Program-made: the position numbers and the translations under genes | Origin: an uncultured Rhodanobacteraceae bacterium | GTDB lineage: Bacteria; Pseudomonadota; Gammaproteobacteria; Xanthomonadales; Rhodanobacteraceae | Assembly (NCBI GenBank): GCA_937902695.1 | Contig: CALFNI010000514.1 | Location: 1-5,123 of the forward strand | Direction of reading: 5' to 3' | DNA length: 5,123 bases | Part shown: positions 1 through 5,123 of the stretch, piece after piece | Layout of the letters: each line of letters begins with the position of its first letter | Numbering within the stretch: position 1 is the stretch's first letter | Notes under the pieces: generated by a model | Database searches by the model: none | Seen by the model: only the letters and a program-made list of their open reading frames with translations | Told to the model about the DNA's origin: nothing

Positions 1-741
1 GCTGCTGCCGAACAGCAGCGTGTTGGTGTTGACCATCGTGCCGCCGGTGGCCGAAATGATGAACTGATCGGGCGCCGTATCGGTGATTGCGGAGATGCCG
101 CCCTCATCGGCAAAGACGATCGAGCCCTGGTTGACCGTGCCTGCGTTGAAGCCGCCGGCGATCGAGTACGCGCCGGCCGCGCCGTTCGAGTAGGTCATCG
201 ACGTCGCATAGGTGCCGGCCGCCGCCTCACCGCCGTACGGCGACAGGCTGACGCCTCCGCTTGTATAGAAGTTCGCCGTGTAGAAGCCGTTGACGCCGAC
301 ATGGAAGTTCGCCGCATCGGTCGTTCCGACGTAGTCACCACCGGTCGTGCCGGCATTGCCGTCTATCAGCCACGACGGCGGGCAGACGCCGTCCGGCGCA
401 ACCGGCGTGCGGCCGCTGAGCGGCGTGAACTCGGAGGTTCCCGCGCGCCGCACGGCGACGCCGACGAACGAGCCCATCTTGGCGGAATTGCCGAGATCGA
501 CTTCCGTGCTGAATGCGCCGTTGTGCACGTCGACGCCGAACACCGTCGTCGCCGGAGCGCTCGCAATCGCGGCCGATTCGGACGGATAGACCGCAATCTG
601 GATGTCGTATTTGCCGTTGGCGCCGCGTCCGGCATCGGTCAGCTGACCGTGGTAGGTGAAGGTACCGGCGAAGGCCGCCGATGAGGTCAAGGCGAGCAAC
701 AGCGCTGCCGCCAACGTTCTGGATCGACTCGAAATAGGCAT
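1..741 (-). CDS. Secreted fiber-like surface protein, N-terminal 247 residues (3' end outside window)
   Basis: The reading frame is open from an ATG at 741 to the left edge, with no stop in 247 codons. Residues 1-25 form a clear Sec signal peptide: Arg at 6 and 8, a hydrophobic core LAAALLLAL, and an AFA cleavage site before G26. The mature protein begins GTFTYHGQL and continues with NGKYDIQIAVY (42-52) and NGAFSTEVDLG (74-84), a beta-rich module that often opens secreted tail-fiber-like proteins in Xanthomonadales and related bacteria. Residues 123-152 carry SWLIDGNAGT, then YVGTTD and a VNG, matching the WxLxGNxGT...FIGTTD...VNG signature of proteins that usually end in a peptidase S74 (endosialidase chaperone) domain. 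Residues 206-235 (GSIVFAD...DQFIISATGG) match the GSFVWAD...NQFLIRATGG repeat of the same family. The S74 domain, if present, lies beyond the left edge. An SD lies 7 nt before the ATG. A role at the cell surface or outside the cell is inferred; the ligand is unknown. Confidence 0.85.
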   Translation of the reverse strand, partial: MPISSRSRTLAAALLLALTSSAAFAGTFTYHGQLTDAGRGANGKYDIQIAVYPSESAAIASAPATTVFGVDVHNGAFSTEVDLGNSAKMGSFVGVAVRRAGTSEFTPLSGRTPVAPDGVCPPSWLIDGNAGTTGGDYVGTTDAANFHVGVNGFYTANFYTSGGVSLSPYGGEAAAGTYATSMTYSNGAAGAYSIAGGFNAGTVNQGSIVFADEGGISAITDTAPDQFIISATGGTMVNTNTLLFGSS

Positions 742-875
742 GTCTCATCTCCCTGTCGTTATACCGCTGTGACCGGCGGTACCTATACAAACGCAAACGG
801 CGCGGGAACCCTGACAAGCGAGATCGTTCAGGCAGATTCCTGGGCGGGGACGCCTCGCAGGCGCCCGCGAGCGCC
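742..875. other. Gap between kinase stop and fiber-like gene
   Basis: These 134 nt separate two minus-strand genes. Besides the SD they hold a weak -10-like TATAGG (782-787, minus strand) with a poor partner at 805-810 (GGTTCC, 17-nt spacer), which would give a leader of about 34 nt. A GC-rich hairpin could form over the kinase stop codon, but there is no T-tract for an intrinsic terminator. The sequence therefore does not decide whether the fiber-like gene is transcribed separately or by read-through. Confidence 0.4.
749..754 (-). promoter_or_regulatory. Ribosome binding site of the fiber-like gene
   Basis: The minus strand reads AGGGAG here, a near-consensus Shine-Dalgarno sequence, with a 7-nt spacer to the ATG at 741-739. 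It fixes the start codon and shows that this gene has its own translation initiation, unlike the kinase gene upstream. Confidence 0.8.
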
Positions 876-3800
876 TCAGGCGCGCGGCGCCGGCGCGAGA
901 CGCTTGCGCAGATCGTCCGCATAGGGCGTGCGCAGCGAGCGAAGATGCCGCTCCACCTCGGACCTCAGCTGGCGGGCCGGCGCCGTGCGCCCCTCACCGT
1001 CCAGCGCGGCGACGAGCGCGACCTCGACCTCGAGAACCCGCGGGTCCGACGCCGGCAGCAGGGGCCTGCGCAATGCCAGCGCCTCGCGCAGGAGCGCTTC
1101 GGCGTCGGCGTGGCGATTCACGGCGAGCTCCGCCCGCGCGAGCGCGAACAGCGGCGTTGCGATCAGGAAGTGCCCCGGCGGCAGGATCCTGCGCGCGAGC
1201 GCGAGCGAGGCTTGGCCATGCTCGATCGCGGCCGCCGTGCCGCCGCCGTCGAGCTCGGTCTCGCTGAGCCCGGCGAGTGCGACGATCTGCCCGCGATCGG
1301 GCGAGCCGATATGGCCGAATGCTGCGTTCGCCTGCGTCAGCATCGAAAGCGCGTCGTCGTGCCTGTGCATGGCACGCAGCAGCGTGCCGAGATCGGCGCG
1401 CGTGTTCGCGACCTGCGGCGATTCGGCCGAACCGTGCGCGAGCACGACCGCGAGCGCGCCGGCCAGATCGCCCTGCGCATCCGCGTAGCGGCCTTCGAGC
1501 ATGCGCGTCGTGCCGCGTGCGCGCAGCGGATTCGCGCTCTGCGCGCTGGCCTTGCCGTATGCGGTCTCATAGACGCCGATCGAGCGCGTCAGCATCGCGT
1601 CGGCCTCGGCCAGGCGGCCGAGATCGCGAAGGTCCTTGCCGGCCGCGGTGTAATACGAGCCGAGATCGGGCGGATGCATCTGCGCCGAATTGTTCGCCCG
1701 ATCGATCAGCGCGAGCCGCTGCGGCAGCGATTCGGCGATGCGCCCCTCGAGCTCCAGCGTGACGAGCAGGTTGTGCTGCACGATCAGCGTATCGCGATGC
1801 TGCGGGCCGACCGTTTCCATGCGGATCGCCAGCGACCGGCGCAGCGCGCGCTCGGCGCCGGCGAGATCGCCCTTGTCGCTCAGCATGTTGCTGAGCTCGT
1901 TGAGCGCGTGCGCGACGTGGAAACTGTTCTCGCCGAAGAGCGCGCGCCAGCCGTCGATGCCGTGCCGGAACGCGCCCTCGGCTTCGTCGAAGCGGCCGGC
2001 GTTGCCGAGCACGGTGCCGAGCTCGACCCATTCCTCGGCGACCGATTCGTTGCGATCGCCGAGCGCCGCGACATCCTGCGCGAGCGCGTCGCGCAGGAGC
2101 GCCTCGGCGGCATCGCCGTCGCCCTTGCCGATCAGGCAGTGCGCGATGATGTTGTGCGCCTTGGCGGTGAGCTCGGCCGACGCCGGCATCGATTCCTGCA
2201 GCAGCTGCATGCCTTCCTTCGCGTGCGCGATCGCGACGTCGTACTGATCGTTGTCGTCCTCGACGCCGGCGACGCCGATGAGCACGCGCGCGCGGATGTC
2301 GTCGGGCAATGCCGAGCCTTCGCTCGCCGCCAGCGCGCGCTTCAGAAGCTGCTGCGCGCGGTCGAAATCGCCGATCTGCTCGTAGAGATCGGCGAGCAGC
2401 GCCGAGGCGTCGGCATCGAGCGCGGCATCGTGCGGGCCGCGGTCGATCTGCTGCTCGCCTTTCTCGAGCAGCTCGTGCGCGGTCAGCGGCTTGCCCTGGT
2501 TCGCGTCCGGCTCGGTCTGCTCGAACACCGCGACGAGGAACTGCCGCACCGCTTCGGCGCGGCGCGTCTGCTGCTGCGCAAGCGCGGCGGCCGAGCGCGC
2601 GCGCTGCGCCTGCTCGCGCGCGCGATGCGCCTGCAGCAGCGCCGCGCCGAGTGCCGCGAACAGCACCAGCGTCGCAATCAGGGCCGCCGCCGTGCCGATG
2701 CGGTGGCGTCCGATGAACTTGCCGATGACGTAGCGCGCGCTGTCGGCGCGCGCCGTGATCGGCCGGTCGTTGAGATAGTTCTGCACGTCTGCCGCGAGCG
2801 CCTCGACGCTCGCATAGCGCCGTTCGGGCTCGCGGCGGAGCGCGGTCAGCACGATCACGTCGAGATCGCCGTGCAGCGTGCGCGCCGGCAGCGGCGGCAC
2901 GCGCGCGCGTCGCTCCGGATCGCGCATCGCGGCGGCGACGCTCGGCGCGCTGCACAGCGGGCCGTCGATCAGGCGCGCCCATTCGACCGGCGTCGCGGTG
3001 TCGTCGAGCCGGTACGGACGCGCGCCGGAGAGCAGCTCGTAGAGGAGAACGCCGAGCGCGTAGATGTCGGCCGCCGTCGTGACGAGCCCGCCGCGCAGCT
3101 GCTCGGGCGCCGCGTACGCCGGCGTGAACGCGTGCATGCGCGTCTGCGTATCGTCCGACAGGGCCGGATTCAGCAGCGTCGCGACGCCGAAATCGAGCAG
3201 CTTGACCGTGCCGTCGGACGTGACGAGCACGTTCGACGGCTTGATGTCGCGATGCACGACGAGGCGCCGGTGCGCGAATTGCACCGCCTCGCAGATTTCG
3301 AGGAACAGCTTGAGGCGCGTGCGCACGTCGCAGTTGCGCTCGCCGACGTACTGCAGGAGCGGCTCGCCGTCGACATATTCCATCGCGAAATACGGCCGGC
3401 CGTCGTCGGCGATGCCGCCGTCGAGCACGCGCGCGATGTTCGGATGCTCGAGATCGGCAAGGATCTGCCGCTCGCGCAGGAAACGGCGTCGAAGGCCGGC
3501 GCTGTCGTCGCCGGTGCGGATCAGCTTGAGCGCCGCGCGCTGCTCGAACTGCCCGTCCGCCCGCTCGGCGAGATGGACCACGCCCATGCCGCCGCGGCCG
3601 AGCTCGCGCAGCACGCGCCAGCGTCCGATCCTGAGCCCGGCGATCTCCTCGCCGAGGTCCGGATCGGCGTAATCGGCCCAGGCGAGCGCAACGTGCCCCG
3701 GCGCGTGCAGCAGCGTCGGCGCATCGAGCTCGGCGTCGGCATCGCGGCGCAGCAGCGCCGCCAGCTCGTCGCGCAGCGCCGCATCGCCCGCGCAGGCGCG

Positions 3801-3887
3801 ATCGATCGCTGCGTCGCGCGCGGCCTCGGGCAGCTCGACGATCTCGTCGAAGAGCGCGCTGATCCTTCGCCAGCGTTGCGCGTCCAT
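876..3887 (-). CDS. Membrane-anchored Ser/Thr protein kinase with TPR C-terminal region
   Basis: A 1003-residue Hanks-type (PknB-like) kinase. Residues 1-60 (MDAQRWRRISALFDEIVELP..., then DAALRDELAALL) are the short helical N-terminus common in kinase-TPR proteins of xanthomonads and acidobacteria. The catalytic domain spans about 87-375. It has the glycine loop GRGGMG (97-102), the ATP-binding Lys in AALK (K121), the helix-C Glu (E139), HRDIKPSN (212-219, catalytic D214), DFG (232-234) and APE (260-262), so it should be active. One hydrophobic segment at about 399-418 is the likely membrane anchor, placing the kinase in the cytoplasm and the C-terminus outside it. A short Ala/Arg/Gln-rich helix follows, then about eight TPR-like repeats (roughly 495-945; e.g. 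GNAGRFDEAEGAFRHGID and NRHADAEALLREALAL), a protein-binding or sensing region. The ATG at 3887 was chosen because it lies 8 nt after the sigma gene stop and begins the family-typical N-terminus. An ATG at 3956 would add 23 Arg-rich residues overlapping the sigma gene. No clear SD is present, so translational coupling is likely. The probable substrate is the neighbouring sigma factor (inferred). Confidence 0.93.
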   Translation of the reverse strand: MDAQRWRRISALFDEIVELPEAARDAAIDRACAGDAALRDELAALLRRDADAELDAPTLLHAPGHVALAWADYADPDLGEEIAGLRIGRWRVLRELGRGGMGVVHLAERADGQFEQRAALKLIRTGDDSAGLRRRFLRERQILADLEHPNIARVLDGGIADDGRPYFAMEYVDGEPLLQYVGERNCDVRTRLKLFLEICEAVQFAHRRLVVHRDIKPSNVLVTSDGTVKLLDFGVATLLNPALSDDTQTRMHAFTPAYAAPEQLRGGLVTTAADIYALGVLLYELLSGARPYRLDDTATPVEWARLIDGPLCSAPSVAAAMRDPERRARVPPLPARTLHGDLDVIVLTALRREPERRYASVEALAADVQNYLNDRPITARADSARYVIGKFIGRHRIGTAAALIATLVLFAALGAALLQAHRAREQAQRARSAAALAQQQTRRAEAVRQFLVAVFEQTEPDANQGKPLTAHELLEKGEQQIDRGPHDAALDADASALLADLYEQIGDFDRAQQLLKRALAASEGSALPDDIRARVLIGVAGVEDDNDQYDVAIAHAKEGMQLLQESMPASAELTAKAHNIIAHCLIGKGDGDAAEALLRDALAQDVAALGDRNESVAEEWVELGTVLGNAGRFDEAEGAFRHGIDGWRALFGENSFHVAHALNELSNMLSDKGDLAGAERALRRSLAIRMETVGPQHRDTLIVQHNLLVTLELEGRIAESLPQRLALIDRANNSAQMHPPDLGSYYTAAGKDLRDLGRLAEADAMLTRSIGVYETAYGKASAQSANPLRARGTTRMLEGRYADAQGDLAGALAVVLAHGSAESPQVANTRADLGTLLRAMHRHDDALSMLTQANAAFGHIGSPDRGQIVALAGLSETELDGGGTAAAIEHGQASLALARRILPPGHFLIATPLFALARAELAVNRHADAEALLREALALRRPLLPASDPRVLEVEVALVAALDGEGRTAPARQLRSEVERHLRSLRTPYADDLRKRLAPAPRA

Positions 3888-3895
3888 CGCGGCGC

Positions 3896-4453
3896 TCAGG
3901 CCGCGTTCGAGCCGACGGCGATGCGCTCGAGCAGGAACGCGCGCGCCTTGCGCCACTCGCGGAACGCGGTGCGCGTCGAGATGCCGCGGAGCGCGGCGAC
4001 GTCGTCCATCGGCAGTCCCGCGAAGACGTGGAACTCGACCAGCGTGCCGAGCTCGGGATCGACGCGCTCGAGCGCCTCGAGCGCAACGTCGAGCGCGATC
4101 ACGTCGGCGAGCGCGCGGCTCGCTTCGGGCAGCTCGTCGGAGAGCTCGGTCCAGGTGAAATCGCGCCCGCGCTTGCGCGCCTCGCGGCGGCGCGCGTAGT
4201 CGACGAGGATCTGCCGCATCGCGCGCGCGACCAGCGTGAAGAACTGCGCGCTCGACGCCGAGGTGCCGAGATGGTCGCGCAGCTTGAGATACGTCTCGTG
4301 GACCAGCGCCGTCGTGTTGAGCGTGATGTCCTTGCCCAGCAGGCGACGCTCGCGCCGTGCGAGGCGGTGCAGCTGGTCGTAGACGCGCTCGAAGAGAGCG
4401 GCACCGTCTCCGCGCGCGCCCATACGTTTCAGTTCATCTGCGGAAATCGTCAC
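3896..4453 (-). CDS. ECF RNA polymerase sigma factor (PF07638/TIGR02999-like, ECF43-type)
   Basis: A 185-residue ECF sigma factor, normal length for the family. Region 2 covers about residues 15-90: FERVYDQLHRLARRE (21-35), then LNTTALVHETYLKL (45-58, region 2.2), then FFTLVARAMRQILVDYARRR (71-90, regions 2.3-2.4), whose AMRxILVDYAR core is typical of this family. Region 4 covers about 125-175: VALEALERVDPELGTLVEFHVFAGLPMDDVAALRGIS split over 123-159, with the recognition helix in STRTAFREWRKARAFL (159-174). The usual acidic DAED stretch of region 2.2 is replaced by Asn46-Thr47-Thr48-Ala49, as in sigma factors paired with Ser/Thr kinases. The start is GTG at 4453: an in-frame TGA lies 24 nt upstream (4476-4478), a GGGGGA SD sits 6 nt before the GTG, and the first residues fit the family N-terminus. 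An ATG at 4423 would remove ten residues. The gene is first in a likely operon with the kinase 8 nt downstream, and no anti-sigma gene is visible. Control by phosphorylation is inferred from family knowledge. Confidence 0.93.
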   Translation of the reverse strand: MTISADELKRMGARGDGAALFERVYDQLHRLARRERRLLGKDITLNTTALVHETYLKLRDHLGTSASSAQFFTLVARAMRQILVDYARRREARKRGRDFTWTELSDELPEASRALADVIALDVALEALERVDPELGTLVEFHVFAGLPMDDVAALRGISTRTAFREWRKARAFLLERIAVGSNAA

Positions 4454-4459
4454 GACGCG

Positions 4460-4465
4460 TCCCCC
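4460..4465 (-). promoter_or_regulatory. Ribosome binding site supporting the sigma factor GTG start
   Basis: The minus strand reads GGGGGA with a 6-nt spacer to the GTG at 4453-4451. With the in-frame TGA just upstream, it supports the GTG over the internal ATG at 4423, which has no comparable site. Confidence 0.55.
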
Positions 4466-4480
4466 AACTCGCCGTCACGG

Positions 4481-4509
4481 ACTGTAAGCGCATCGCACCC
4501 ACCGTTCCA
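4481..4509 (-). promoter_or_regulatory. Candidate promoter of the sigma-kinase operon
   Basis: On the minus strand, TGGAAC (4509-4504) and TACAGT (4486-4481) are separated by 17 nt. They match the sigma-70 -35 and -10 hexamers at 3/6 and 4/6. Transcription would begin near 4474 and give a leader of about 20 nt containing the SD. The match is weak, and the call rests mainly on spacing and location. Confidence 0.3.
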
Positions 4510-4535
4510 CTGGCGCTTTGGCAGTTTCACGGCAC

Positions 4536-4558
4536 GACGACATTCCGGCGGCGAGTTC
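4536..4558 (-). promoter_or_regulatory. Possible ECF-type promoter (GAAC-N15-CGTC) upstream of the sigma gene
   Basis: The minus strand carries GAAC (4558-4555) and CGTC (4539-4536) with a 15-nt spacer, resembling the AAC/CGTC layout of many ECF-dependent promoters. If used, the sigma factor could activate its own operon with a leader of about 75 nt. Such short motifs are frequent by chance in GC-rich DNA, and the promoter preference of this sigma family is not known to me. Confidence 0.18.
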
Positions 4559-4702
4559 AGCTTCGCCGCGCCGGAGCCGCGACGCATGCTTCCTTTGCGG
4601 AACCGGATCGAACCCCGCGGGGAAAATCGCATCGCCCGTGCCGCAGCCGTACCGACATCTGCATTCTGGTGTCTCACGCGAACGCATCCGCCGGGCGGGC
4701 GC

Positions 4703-4716
4703 ATGCCGAACGGCAT
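4703..4716. repeat. Short palindrome, candidate operator
   Basis: ATGCCG-AA-CGGCAT is a perfect inverted repeat with 6-bp arms and a 2-nt centre. It ends one base before the candidate -35 element of the amidohydrolase promoter and about 60 nt before its start codon. That position suits a dimeric regulator, but no regulator gene is visible in the window. A 6-bp-arm palindrome can also arise by chance. Confidence 0.3.
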
Positions 4717-4745
4717 CTGGCGGTCTCATCGCGGGACGCTATGAT
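4717..4745 (+). promoter_or_regulatory. Candidate sigma-70 promoter of the amidohydrolase gene
   Basis: CTGGCG (4717-4722, 3/6 match to the -35 consensus) and TATGAT (4740-4745, 5/6 match to the -10 consensus) are separated by 17 nt. Transcription would start near 4752, leaving a leader of about 24 nt before the ATG at 4776. The -10 is the best in this intergenic region; the -35 is weak. Confidence 0.4.
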
Positions 4746-4775
4746 CGCGCAGCCACGAACCTCGGATGTCCGCCC

Positions 4776-5123
4776 ATGCCCGTGAAGCTGCTCGCCGCCG
4801 CCATCGCCCTCGCAATCGCTCTGCCCGCCCTTGCCGAAGACGCCCCGATCGGCCCGAAACCGGGCGTCGTCGTCCTTCATTGCGGACACGTGTTCGACGC
4901 CGCCGCGGGCAAGCTCATCGGCGAGACGACCATCGTCGCCGAAGGCAAGCGCATCCGCGAGGTGAGGCCGGGCTTCGCCGATCCCGATTCGCTGCGCGGC
5001 ACGGGCCAGCCGGCATCATTCGCGTCGGTCGATCTCAAGAACGCGACGTGCCTCCCGGGCCTCATCGACGCGCACACACACGCGAGCGGCGACGCGCTCG
5101 AACGCGCGCTCATTTTTGGCGTG
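4776..5123 (+). CDS. Secreted amidohydrolase-family protein, N-terminal 116 residues (3' end outside window)
   Basis: The frame is open from the ATG at 4776 to the right edge. Residues 1-20 (MPVKLLAAAIALAIALPALA) are a Sec signal peptide with a Lys at position 4 and an ALA cleavage site, so the mature enzyme is probably periplasmic. From about residue 31 comes the small beta domain that opens metal-dependent amidohydrolases: VVVLHCGHVFDAAAGKLIGE (31-50), TTIVAEGKRIREV (51-63), then VDLKNATCLPGLIDAHTH (85-102). H100 and H102 form the HxH metal-binding motif after the first barrel strand. The rest of the barrel, including the other His/Asp ligands, lies beyond the edge; full members are usually 400-480 residues. 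The pattern is closest to imidazolonepropionase-like amidohydrolases and Xaa-Pro-type dipeptidases with a signal peptide, but the substrate cannot be read from this part. It is transcribed away from the sigma-kinase operon. No strong SD precedes the start; a nearby ATG at 4766 is out of frame. Confidence 0.88.
   Translation, partial: MPVKLLAAAIALAIALPALAEDAPIGPKPGVVVLHCGHVFDAAAGKLIGETTIVAEGKRIREVRPGFADPDSLRGTGQPASFASVDLKNATCLPGLIDAHTHASGDALERALIFGV

Larger units (their letters stand above)
4454..4775. other. Divergent intergenic control region
   Basis: These 322 nt separate the start codons of the leftward sigma-kinase operon and the rightward amidohydrolase. No convincing gene was seen in any frame; the open frames that cross it are Arg/Pro-rich and have no recognisable domain. 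It contains weak promoter candidates for both sides and two short palindromes, ATGCCG-AA-CGGCAT at 4703-4716 and CCCCGCGGGG at 4613-4622. Its base composition is visibly less uniform than that of the coding DNA, with short A/T runs such as GGAAAATC near 4621. Confidence 0.6.

Noticed and set aside
758..763. TATAAC on the minus strand as a -10 for the fiber-like gene
   Set aside because: Transcription would start near 751 and cut off part of the Shine-Dalgarno sequence; there is also no -35 at a suitable distance.
813..830. TGAAC followed by TGTC upstream of the fiber-like gene, similar words also upstream of the sigma gene
   Set aside because: The spacing differs between the two places (9 versus 12 nt), so this does not support a shared promoter motif.
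871..883. Inverted repeat GCGCCT-C-AGGCGC over the kinase stop as a terminator
   Set aside because: The loop is too tight for the full stem and no T-tract follows on the minus strand, so an intrinsic terminator is not supported.
335..922. Minus-strand 195-codon frame covering the gap and start of the fiber-like gene
   Set aside because: It runs through the kinase stop region and is out of frame with the fiber-like gene, whose signal peptide and family motifs are clear in the other frame. Its product is Arg-rich and featureless.
3888..3956. Upstream ATG at 3956 as the kinase start
   Set aside because: It would add 23 Arg-rich residues encoded inside the end of the sigma gene. The ATG at 3887 gives the family-typical N-terminus just after the sigma stop.
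1567..4086. Minus-strand open frame of 839 codons overlapping kinase and sigma in another frame
   Set aside because: It is extremely Arg-rich, contains no family motif, and is a frame-shifted reading of the two real genes.
945..4199. Plus-strand open frame of 1084 codons opposite the kinase and sigma genes
   Set aside because: It is antisense to two well-supported genes, very rich in Arg and Ala, and has no recognisable domain. Long antisense open frames are expected opposite GC-rich genes with strong third-position GC bias.
4613..4622. CCCCGCGGGG palindrome
   Set aside because: Self-complementary GC strings of this length arise easily in such DNA. It has no loop and is not close to either start codon, so no role could be supported.

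Overview
The window is GC-rich chromosomal DNA from what looks like a proteobacterium. The gene content points to Xanthomonadales/Rhodanobacteraceae: an ECF sigma factor of the PF07638/TIGR02999 type, a kinase-TPR protein, and a secreted protein with FTYxGQL and VGTTD signatures are all familiar there. This placement is inferred from family resemblance, not from a marker gene.

Layout. Three genes read leftwards on the minus strand, in transcription order: an ECF sigma factor (4453-3896), a membrane-anchored Ser/Thr protein kinase with a large C-terminal TPR region (3887-876), and a secreted fiber-like protein (741 to beyond the left edge). The sigma and kinase genes are 8 nt apart and almost certainly co-transcribed. 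The fiber-like gene follows after 134 nt with its own strong ribosome binding site. On the other side of a 322-nt intergenic region (4454-4775), a signal-peptide-bearing amidohydrolase starts on the plus strand and runs off the right edge.

How the genes may work together. The sigma factor lacks the acidic DAED-type residues of region 2.2 and has Asn-Thr-Thr-Ala there instead. A Thr/Ser kinase with all catalytic motifs is encoded directly downstream, and no anti-sigma factor is visible. This matches the arrangement known for sigma factors switched on by threonine phosphorylation (EcfP/PknT of Vibrio parahaemolyticus). The likely circuit is that the TPR part senses or binds something across the membrane, the cytoplasmic kinase phosphorylates the sigma factor, and the sigma factor then drives its regulon. 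The secreted protein downstream is a possible output, but the sequence does not prove it.

The divergent intergenic region holds weak promoter candidates in both directions and a short palindrome beside the candidate amidohydrolase promoter. No RNA genes, insertion sequences, CRISPR arrays or convincing intrinsic terminators were seen.
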